DNA from: Methylococcaceae bacterium UBA4132
GTDB lineage: Bacteria; Pseudomonadota; Gammaproteobacteria; Methylococcales; Methylomonadaceae
NCBI GenBank assembly: GCA_002380945.1
Contig: DFWO01000136.1
Span: 1-40,533, forward strand
Direction of reading: 5' to 3'
DNA: 40,533 nt
Part shown: one piece after another, positions 34,919 to 40,533 of the stretch
Position numbering within the stretch: the stretch's first letter is position 1
Layout: every line of letters starts with the position of its first letter
Notes under the pieces: generated by a model
Seen by the model: only the letters and a program-made list of their open reading frames with translations
What the model was told of the DNA's origin: nothing
Databases searched by the model: none
Made by a program: the position numbers and the translations under genes

Positions 34919-34945
34919 CCATCATTAACTTAAAAAGAGACTATT

Positions 34946-35779
34946 ATGAAATTATGCGGCTTTGAAGTCGGTTTAAACCAGCCTTTATTTTTAATCGCAG
35001 GTCCTTGTGTGATTGAAAGTGAACAACTCGCGTTAGATACAGCGGGTTATTTAAAGGAATTAACCGATGAACTAAAAATTAACTTTATTTATAAATCCTC
35101 GTTTGATAAAGCCAACCGTTCCTCACATGAAACCTTTCGCGGTTTGGGTGTTGAACGCGGTTTGGAAATTTTGGCGAAAGTAAAACAGCAAATCGGTGTG
35201 CCAGTCTTAACAGACGTGCATGAAGATACGCCGTTAGCCGAAGTTGCGTCTGTGGTTGATGTTATGCAAACGCCCGCGTTTTTATGTCGGCAAACTAATT
35301 TTATTCAAGCGGTTGCGTCCCAAGGCATCCCTGTCAATATCAAAAAAGGGCAGTTTCTCGCACCGTGGGATATGGCAAACGTAGCAAAAAAAGCCAAAGC
35401 CACAGGTAATGAACAGATTATGGTCTGTGAACGCGGCGTGTCTTTTGGTTACAATAACTTAGTTTCGGATATGCGCTCACTCGCTGTTATGCGTGATACC
35501 GATTGCCCAGTCGTATTTGATGCCACGCATTCGGTACAATTACCTGGTGGACAAGGTTCTTGCTCAGGCGGACAACGTGAATTTGTACCTGTCTTAGCAC
35601 GCGCCGCTGTGGCTGTCGGTGTGGCAGGTTTATTTATGGAAACCCATCCTAATCCAGCAGAAGCGAAAAGTGATGGTCCAAACTCATGGCCATTACATCG
35701 AATGCGTGAGTTGTTGGAAACACTGTTAGTGTTAGACGCAGCGGTTAAACGTCAACCGTTCATTGAAACCACGTTATAA
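34946..35779 (+). CDS. kdsA: 3-deoxy-D-manno-octulosonate 8-phosphate synthase
   Basis: 277-residue KDO8P synthase joining phosphoenolpyruvate and arabinose 5-phosphate, first committed step of the KDO part of lipopolysaccharide. Family blocks: LIAGPCVIES, YKSSFDKANRSS, RGLGVERGLEIL, LTDVHEDTP, PAFLCRQTNFIQA, NIKKGQFLAPWDM, CERGVSFGYNNLVSDMRSL, FDATHSVQLPGG and METHPNPAEAKSDGPNSWPL. Full length for the family. ATG 34946 follows AAAGAGACT. It is followed by eno after 86 bases, as in many gammaproteobacteria. Confidence 0.97.
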   Translation: MKLCGFEVGLNQPLFLIAGPCVIESEQLALDTAGYLKELTDELKINFIYKSSFDKANRSSHETFRGLGVERGLEILAKVKQQIGVPVLTDVHEDTPLAEVASVVDVMQTPAFLCRQTNFIQAVASQGIPVNIKKGQFLAPWDMANVAKKAKATGNEQIMVCERGVSFGYNNLVSDMRSLAVMRDTDCPVVFDATHSVQLPGGQGSCSGGQREFVPVLARAAVAVGVAGLFMETHPNPAEAKSDGPNSWPLHRMRELLETLLVLDAAVKRQPFIETTL

Positions 35780-35865
35780 TTCACAGCTTCAAACCCTTTT
35801 TTTAACTTTAACTGCAACATTCCCTGTTGCTTTTATTTTTTTAACCTTCGGAGCAGTAAAACAAT

Positions 35866-37146
35866 ATGAGTAAAATCGTCGATATTAAAGCAAGAGAAAT
35901 TTTAGATTCACGCGGTAATCCGACTTTAGAAGCGGATGTGATTTTAGAATCAGGTATTATTGGCAGTGCAATGGTGCCATCGGGTGCATCGACTGGCGAG
36001 CGTGAAGCGATTGAATTGCGTGATGGCGATAAAAATCGCTACTTGGGCAAAGGCGTATTGAATGCCATCAATAACGTCAACACTGAAATCAAAGTGGCGA
36101 TTGTTGGCATGGATGTCAATGACCAAGCGGCGATTGATAACGCCATGATTGCCTTAGATGGCACAGACAACAAAGCCCGTTTAGGCGCGAATGCGATTTT
36201 GTCGGTGTCTATGGCGGCGGCTCATGCGGCGGCGAAAGAAGCGGGCGTTCCGTTATACAAACACTTCAACACGTCAGGCAAATTCATCATGCCTGTGCCA
36301 ATGATGAACATCATCAACGGCGGTTCACACGCCGATAACAGCGTCGATTTACAAGAGTTCATGATTTTACCCGTTGGCGCACCGACATTCCGTGAAGCGA
36401 TTCGTTACGGCGCGGAAGTGTTCCATAACTTGGCAAAAGTATTGAAAGCCAAAGGTTTGGCAACCACTGTCGGCGACGAAGGCGGTTTCGCACCTAACCT
36501 GTCATCAAACGAAGAAGCCATTGAAGTTATCTTAGAAGCGATTGAAAAAGCGGGCTACAAAGCAGGCGTTGATATTTTCTTAGGTATGGATGCTGCGGCT
36601 TCTGAATACTACAAAGATGGTCGTTATGTATTATCAGCAGAAGGTAGAAGTTTTGACTCTGTGGAAATGAATGACTTTTTAGCGGCTTGGGTGGAAAAAT
36701 ATCCCATCATTTCTATCGAAGATGGCTTAGACCAAAACGACTGGGCGGGCTGGAAAGATCAAACTGAAAAATTGGGCAAAAAAATCCAATTAGTCGGTGA
36801 TGATTTATTCGTCACCAACCCAAAAATCTTGGCAGAAGGCATCGAAAAAGGCATTGCTAACTCCATTCTGATTAAAGTGAACCAAATCGGCACATTAACC
36901 GAAACTTTCGCCGCCGTCAGCATGGCACACGCCGCAGGTTACACCGCCGTTATGTCACACCGTTCAGGCGAAACCGAAGACACCACCATCGCCGATTTAG
37001 CCGTTGCCACAGGTACAGGACAAATCAAAACAGGTTCATTAAGCCGTTCTGACCGCGTTGCCAAATACAACCGCTTAATGAAAATCGAAGAAGAGTTGGG
37101 CGATGCGGCGGTTTATGCAGGTCGTAGCGCGTTTAACAAAATTTAA
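35866..37146 (+). CDS. eno: Enolase
   Basis: 426-residue glycolytic enolase (2-phosphoglycerate to phosphoenolpyruvate), also a likely degradosome partner. Signatures: KAREILDSRGNPTLEADV, VPSGASTGEREAIELRDGD, NGGSHADNSVDLQEFMI, VGDEGGFAPNL, SIEDGLDQNDW, LVGDDLFVTN, LIKVNQIGTLTE and SHRSGETEDTTIADLAV. Metal ligands and catalytic Lys/His are in place. CTTCGGAGCAGTAAAACAAT supplies a ribosome binding site before ATG 35866. It is normally followed by ftsB; here the methyltransferase-endonuclease pair lies between. Confidence 0.98.
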   Translation: MSKIVDIKAREILDSRGNPTLEADVILESGIIGSAMVPSGASTGEREAIELRDGDKNRYLGKGVLNAINNVNTEIKVAIVGMDVNDQAAIDNAMIALDGTDNKARLGANAILSVSMAAAHAAAKEAGVPLYKHFNTSGKFIMPVPMMNIINGGSHADNSVDLQEFMILPVGAPTFREAIRYGAEVFHNLAKVLKAKGLATTVGDEGGFAPNLSSNEEAIEVILEAIEKAGYKAGVDIFLGMDAAASEYYKDGRYVLSAEGRSFDSVEMNDFLAAWVEKYPIISIEDGLDQNDWAGWKDQTEKLGKKIQLVGDDLFVTNPKILAEGIEKGIANSILIKVNQIGTLTETFAAVSMAHAAGYTAVMSHRSGETEDTTIADLAVATGTGQIKTGSLSRSDRVAKYNRLMKIEEELGDAAVYAGRSAFNKI

Positions 37147-37170
37147 AACTAAATAGTTTTAAATCGCTGT

Positions 37171-37197
37171 AGGGTACGCATTGCGTACCCTATTTTT
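37171..37197 (+). terminator. Terminator hairpin after eno
   Basis: AGGGTACGC (37171-37179), loop ATT, GCGTACCCT (37183-37191), then ATTTTTT. A perfect 9-bp stem plus T-run. The same GGTACGCA/TGCGTACC palindrome occurs inside the amtB coding region at 3424-3440, so this terminator is probably a captured dispersed repeat. Confidence 0.85.
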
Positions 37198-37219
37198 TAT
37201 AAGTGTAAAGGAGCGTAGC

Positions 37220-37261
37220 ATGACGGCACATTTAGCACGCGATAATAAATTAAATGTATAA
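37220..37261 (+). CDS. 13-codon leader peptide overlapping the methyltransferase start
   Basis: ATG 37220 has a near-perfect Shine-Dalgarno (AAAGGAG at 37207-37213) and encodes MTAHLARDNKLNV before TAA at 37259-37261. The methyltransferase ATG (37254) lies inside its last codons in another frame and has no good ribosome binding site of its own. This layout fits translational coupling that limits methyltransferase synthesis; a remnant of displaced operon sequence is the alternative. Confidence 0.45.
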   Translation: MTAHLARDNKLNV

Positions 37262-38243
37262 AACGATAGACCTGTTTGCGGGCATTGGTGGTATTCGACT
37301 AGGCTTTGAAAGCTATGGTTGTGAAAACGTATTTTCCTCAGAGTGGGATTCAGACGCGAAAAAAATGTATGAAGCCAATTTTGGTGAAAAACCACATGGT
37401 GATATTAATTTAATTAATCCACAAGATATTCCGAATCACGATATTTTATTAGCAGGATTTCCTTGTCAGCCTTTTAGTATTGCAGGTAAAGGGTTAGGTT
37501 TTTCCGATACCAGAGGTACGTTATTTTTTAATATAGAATCCATATTAAAAAATAAAAAACCACGCGCTTTTTTATTGGAAAATGTTAAACGACTAACCAC
37601 GCATGATAACGGACGAACATTTGCAGTTATTTTAGAAAAATTAAAATCATTAGGCTATACCGTTTATCATAAAGTTTTTAATTCTTTGGATTTTGGTTTG
37701 CCGCAAAAAAGAGAACGTATTTATATAGTCGGCTTTTTGAATGAATTACAGTTTGAATTTCCAAAACCATTAGGTTATTACCGACCACTAACAGAATTCC
37801 TTCAGCAAGAAAGTGAAATACCTCCTAGTTATTTTCTTTCCGACAATATAAAACAAAATCGTTTAAATGCAGTAAAAGGAACGCCTCCTTACCCATCAAT
37901 ATGGCATCAAAATATTGGCGGTAATATCTCAGCATTACCCTATTCATGCGCTTTAAGAGCAGGCGGTAGTTATAATTATTTAGTTGTTAATGGTGTGCGA
38001 CGTTTAACAGATAGGGAAATGTTGCGTTTACAAGGTTTTCCAGAGGATTTTAAAATTGTATTGCCTTATTCTGGGGTGCGTAAAGTAGCAGGAAATTCGG
38101 TATCTGTGCCTGTCATTAAAGCCATAGCTAATGAAATGATAAAGACATTACAAACACAACAAGCTGTCATAAAAACGCCTGTTCAAACTTCACTATTTCA
38201 GCAAAAAAATGAATATAGAAACTGCGAAACAATCCTTAGATAA
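37254..38243 (+). CDS. Type II C5 DNA cytosine methyltransferase
   Basis: 329-residue modification enzyme. Motifs in order: I DLFAGIGGIRLGFE, IV GFPCQPFSIAG with catalytic Cys near residue 72, VI ENVKRL, VIII LPQKRERIYIVGF, a short variable target-recognition region (about 185-245), IX VRRLTDREMLRLQGFPEDF and X VAGNSVSVPVIKAIANEM. It is paired with the next gene, overlapping it by 35 bases. By pairing with a HaeII-family endonuclease the target is inferred to be RGCGCY, which agrees with the absence of that hexamer from the window. Confidence 0.94.
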   Translation: MYKTIDLFAGIGGIRLGFESYGCENVFSSEWDSDAKKMYEANFGEKPHGDINLINPQDIPNHDILLAGFPCQPFSIAGKGLGFSDTRGTLFFNIESILKNKKPRAFLLENVKRLTTHDNGRTFAVILEKLKSLGYTVYHKVFNSLDFGLPQKRERIYIVGFLNELQFEFPKPLGYYRPLTEFLQQESEIPPSYFLSDNIKQNRLNAVKGTPPYPSIWHQNIGGNISALPYSCALRAGGSYNYLVVNGVRRLTDREMLRLQGFPEDFKIVLPYSGVRKVAGNSVSVPVIKAIANEMIKTLQTQQAVIKTPVQTSLFQQKNEYRNCETILR

Positions 38244-39267
38244 AGTTATTGATAAGGCAAGAGTTCATCTTTATAAACCTATACAAATTGCTGAAATATT
38301 GCACCGTGACCGAACCGAAAAAAATATTACCTTATCAGAACTTTCAACTTATCGGACACAATCCAAAAAATGGCGTGATATTATCTGCATTCAATTTCTA
38401 GGTAGAACTAGCACTTCCTCAGCCCGTTATCAAGATGATGTGTTTAATGATAATGCCGTTCCGCCTGCTATTTTAGCGGTATTAGGTGAAGAAAATAGAA
38501 ATTCAAATGGTATAGTTGAAGCCTATATTTATCGAAAGTTTTTACAGCGTTTTAGTCAAATGACTACAGGCTTAGATTATTGTATTACGCATGATAAAAC
38601 CGATTTTCAATTGAATGATTTTTTAGATTTATTTTGGCATGAAGCGGGATTACGTCGGAGTATTGATAAGGTTTATGAAATTATTGTTTACGCATTATTT
38701 TCTACGTTAGTTGAAGTATTGGAAGTTTCTGTTGAAGTCAGTATGAATCCAGAAAAAATTGATCTTCTCAAAGAGTTTGAAGATTTTGCTCAACGTGTTA
38801 TTCAACTTACGCCTGACCAAATGGCGATAAAACTCAAAGCGAGAATAAATCGTGTTGGTGTAACTAATGCTGCTGATAGAGGGCTTGATATGTGGGCGAA
38901 TTTTGGACTTGCCATACAAATCAAACATCTTTCATTAACCGAAGAGTTAGCCCAGAATATTGTTTCATCGGTATCGGCGGATAAAATTGTTATTGTTTGC
39001 AAAGACACTGAGCAAAAAATTATTGTTTCTTTGCTTAATCAAATGGGTTGGAAATCAAAAATACAAAGTATTGTTACTGAAACTGATTTATTGAGATGGT
39101 ATGAAAAAGCATTGCGCGGTCAGTTCTCGCAACTATGTGGCGACAAAATTCTAAAAAAACTATCCGATGAAATCCAAGTTGAATTTCCAACTACTGATAA
39201 AAAAGAGTTTTTACAATTCATACAAAAACGTGGTTATGATGAACTTATAAATAATCGGTGGTTATAA
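38209..39267 (+). CDS. HaeII-family type II restriction endonuclease
   Basis: 352-residue protein that I recognise as HaeII-like from KARVHLYKPIQIAEILHRDR, SKKWRDIICIQFLGRTSTSSARYQDDVF, PPAILAVLGEENRNSNGIVEAYIYRKF, FWHEAGLRRSIDKVYEIIVYALFSTLVEVLE and especially DRGLDMWANFGLAIQIKHLSL, a likely PD-(D/E)xK-type active site with Asp near residue 226 and Lys in QIKH. HaeII cuts RGCGCY. The start overlaps the methyltransferase 3' end by 35 bases, the usual tight linkage of restriction-modification genes. ftsB begins two bases after the stop, so the pair was inserted exactly between eno and ftsB. No frameshift seen; likely active. Confidence 0.8.
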   Translation: MNIETAKQSLDKVIDKARVHLYKPIQIAEILHRDRTEKNITLSELSTYRTQSKKWRDIICIQFLGRTSTSSARYQDDVFNDNAVPPAILAVLGEENRNSNGIVEAYIYRKFLQRFSQMTTGLDYCITHDKTDFQLNDFLDLFWHEAGLRRSIDKVYEIIVYALFSTLVEVLEVSVEVSMNPEKIDLLKEFEDFAQRVIQLTPDQMAIKLKARINRVGVTNAADRGLDMWANFGLAIQIKHLSLTEELAQNIVSSVSADKIVIVCKDTEQKIIVSLLNQMGWKSKIQSIVTETDLLRWYEKALRGQFSQLCGDKILKKLSDEIQVEFPTTDKKEFLQFIQKRGYDELINNRWL

Positions 39268-39269
39268 GC

Positions 39270-39539
39270 ATGAAAATCCTCATCGTCATTCTTATTTTAT
39301 TAATCGCTCATTTACAATATCGTTTGTGGTGGGGTGATGGCAGTGTTAGCCAAATTTTGGCTTATCAACAGCGGCTTGATGAACTGAAACAGCAAGTGGA
39401 GGAAAAGAAACTGCGTAATGAGGCGTTGTACGCGGAAGTGGTGGACTTGCGAAAAGGACAGGAAGCTCTGGAAGAGAGAGCGCGAGATGAATTAGGCATG
39501 ATTAAAGAAAACGAAACGTTTTTTCAGGTTATTGAATGA
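39270..39539 (+). CDS. ftsB: Cell division protein FtsB
   Basis: 89-residue bitopic divisome protein linking FtsQ and FtsL. One membrane helix (MKILIVILILLIAHLQYRLW) and a periplasmic coiled coil (AYQQRLDELKQQVEEKKLRNEALYAEVVDLRKGQEALEERARDELGMIKENETFFQ) ending in the conserved AR.ELGMI..GE..F pattern. ATG 39270 yields the family start; GTG 39258 would overlap the endonuclease gene and lengthen the cytoplasmic part. Only 2 bases separate it from the endonuclease stop, so it may now be translated from the restriction operon. Confidence 0.93.
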   Translation: MKILIVILILLIAHLQYRLWWGDGSVSQILAYQQRLDELKQQVEEKKLRNEALYAEVVDLRKGQEALEERARDELGMIKENETFFQVIE

Positions 39540-39562
39540 TATAAGCTTAAATTGATTACTAT

Positions 39563-39602
39563 CCGTTCGCCCTGAGTCTTTCGATAAGCTCACCACGAAC
39601 GG
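39563..39602. repeat. CCGTTCG...CGAACGG palindromic element
   Basis: Outer arms CCGTTCG (39563-39569) and CGAACGG (39596-39602) enclose CCTGAGTCTTTCGATAAGCT, the layout of the widespread CCGTTCG...GAGC...TCGA...GAACGG intergenic repeat. Located 24 bases after ftsB. Confidence 0.65.
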
Positions 39603-39660
39603 TATCACTAATACTACATTAGCTCTAACTAAGGCATACACGAAAGCCACGAAGCTTATT

Positions 39661-39701
39661 AAGACCTTTCAGGTTTTGAAAACTTGAAAGGTCTTTTTTT
39701 C
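39661..39701 (+). terminator. Strong terminator after ftsB
   Basis: AAGACCTTTCAGGTTTT (39661-39677), one-base gap, AAAACTTGAAAGGTCTT (39679-39695), then TTTTTT. A 17-bp stem with a single G-T type mismatch. It ends the eno/ftsB region before tgt. Confidence 0.88.
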
Positions 39702-39727
39702 GTGTTTTTCGTGTATTTCGTGGACAG
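39694..39727 (+). repeat. TTCGTG...TTTCGTGGACA dispersed repeat, copy 3
   Basis: CGTGTTTTTCGTGTATTTCGTGGACA with its T-rich lead, immediately before tgt. An opposite-strand partner ACACGAAAGCCACGAAG lies at 39641-39657, so here the element forms a large inverted repeat around the terminator. Confidence 0.65.
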
Positions 39728-39736
39728 GAATAAATA

Positions 39737-40533
39737 ATGAAATTTGATTTACTCAATACCGATGGTGAGGCGCGACGTGGTCGCTTGACGTTTGCACGCG
39801 GTGTGGTGGAAACGCCGATTTTTATGCCAGTCGGGACTTACGGCACGGTGAAAGCGTTAACGCCCGATGAGTTGCTGGATATGGGCGCACAGATTATTTT
39901 GGGCAATACTTTTCATTTGATGTTACGCCCAACTACGCCTGTGATTAAAGCGCACGGTGATTTGCATGATTTTATGCGTTGGGATAAGCCAATTTTAACC
40001 GATTCGGGCGGCTTTCAGGTGTTTAGTTTGGGCGCGTTACGCAAAATTACGGAAGCGGGCGTGACATTTAAATCGCCGATTAATGGTAGTAAGATTTTTA
40101 TGGGACCTGAGGAATCTATGCAGGTGCAGCGCGATTTAGGCTCGGATATTGTGATGATTTTTGATGAATGCACGCCGTATCCTGCAACCGCTCAGGAGGC
40201 GGCGGATTCGATGCGGTTGTCGTTGCGTTGGGCAAAACGCAGTAAAGAGGCACACGGTGATAATCCGTCGGCGTTGTTTGGTATTGTGCAGGGCGGGATG
40301 TATGAGCATCTGCGCCAAGAATCTATTGATGGCTTGGTGGATATTGGTTTTGATGGTTATGCGATTGGCGGTTTATCGGTCGGCGAGCCGAAAGAAGAGA
40401 TGATGGCAACCTTAGATGGTATTCATCGAAAAATGCCTAGCGATAAACCGCGCTATTTGATGGGCGTGGGTACGCCTGAGGATTTAGTGGAAGCGGTGTG
40501 TCGGGGTATTGATATGTTTGATTGTGTGATGCC
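39737..40533 (+). CDS. tgt: tRNA-guanine transglycosylase Tgt (3' end outside window)
   Basis: First 265 residues of queuine tRNA-ribosyltransferase, which exchanges G34 for preQ1 in tRNAs with GUN anticodons. The frame is open from ATG 39737 to the window edge: MKFDLLNTDGEARRGRLTFARGVVETPIFMPVGTYGTVKALTP, LGNTFHLMLRP, FMRWDKPILTDSGGFQVFSLG with the catalytic-base Asp, VMIFDECTPYP, FGIVQGGMYEHLR, GYAIGGLSVGEPKEEM, YLMGVGTPEDLVEAVCRGIDMFDCVMP. The nucleophile Asp is in the final GIDMFDCVMP block; the zinc site is beyond the end. Upstream lie a strong terminator and a dispersed repeat, so it has its own promoter. Confidence 0.95.
   Translation, partial: MKFDLLNTDGEARRGRLTFARGVVETPIFMPVGTYGTVKALTPDELLDMGAQIILGNTFHLMLRPTTPVIKAHGDLHDFMRWDKPILTDSGGFQVFSLGALRKITEAGVTFKSPINGSKIFMGPEESMQVQRDLGSDIVMIFDECTPYPATAQEAADSMRLSLRWAKRSKEAHGDNPSALFGIVQGGMYEHLRQESIDGLVDIGFDGYAIGGLSVGEPKEEMMATLDGIHRKMPSDKPRYLMGVGTPEDLVEAVCRGIDMFDCVM

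Noticed and set aside
1..40533. tRNA, rRNA or complete insertion sequences
   Set aside because: No cloverleaf-like or rRNA sequence and no transposase reading frame recognised on either strand.

Overview
The window looks like a chromosomal segment of a gammaproteobacterial methylotroph, most likely a Methylococcales (type I) methanotroph. Three things point there: two tandem genes for methylene-tetrahydromethanopterin dehydrogenase (MtdB family), the gammaproteobacterial gene order tilS-pyrG-kdsA-eno-ftsB, and a recC/ftsK/slyD/ychJ/amtB background at moderate-to-low GC. No methane monooxygenase or methanol dehydrogenase gene lies in the window, so methanotrophy itself is an inference.

Layout. 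1-6.3 kb: a membrane sensor diguanylate cyclase (periplasmic NMT1/THI5-like domain, GAF, two PAS, GGDEF), the glnK-amtB ammonium module, and an OmpA-family outer membrane protein. 6.4-10.7 kb (minus strand): ychJ-like SEC-C protein and a 1233-residue flavoprotein in which a GltD/NfnB-like half is fused to a PyrK/NfnA-like half. 11-15.8 kb: an EexN-like small exported protein, a DUF2934 protein, recC (minus) and a DUF2238/YjdF membrane protein. 15.9-19.8 kb: a TpsA-type filamentous haemagglutinin-like exoprotein with seven and a half internal repeats. 20-21.7 kb: a DUF5765-like membrane protein, a small lipoprotein and an orphan PIN-domain protein. 21.9-24.4 kb: two divergent mtdB paralogues and slyD. 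24.5-28.3 kb: a DEAD-box RNA helicase and, convergent to it, ftsK.

28.6-40.5 kb is a housekeeping backbone (tilS, pyrG, kdsA, eno, ftsB, tgt) interrupted twice by accessory cassettes. Between pyrG and kdsA sit a Uma2 nuclease-like gene almost fused to an AT-rich caspase-like (orthocaspase) gene, a decayed higBA toxin-antitoxin pair and a second Uma2 gene. Between eno and ftsB sits a type II restriction-modification pair: a C5 cytosine methyltransferase overlapping a HaeII-family endonuclease.

The strongest non-gene signal supports that restriction system. GCGC is common in the window, but in a full read by eye I found no copy of the HaeII target RGCGCY, while every other R/Y flank combination is present. 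The gaps are also rich in compact palindromic repeats of several families. One such family member lies inside the amtB signal-peptide codons, and another sits at the point where higB is truncated.
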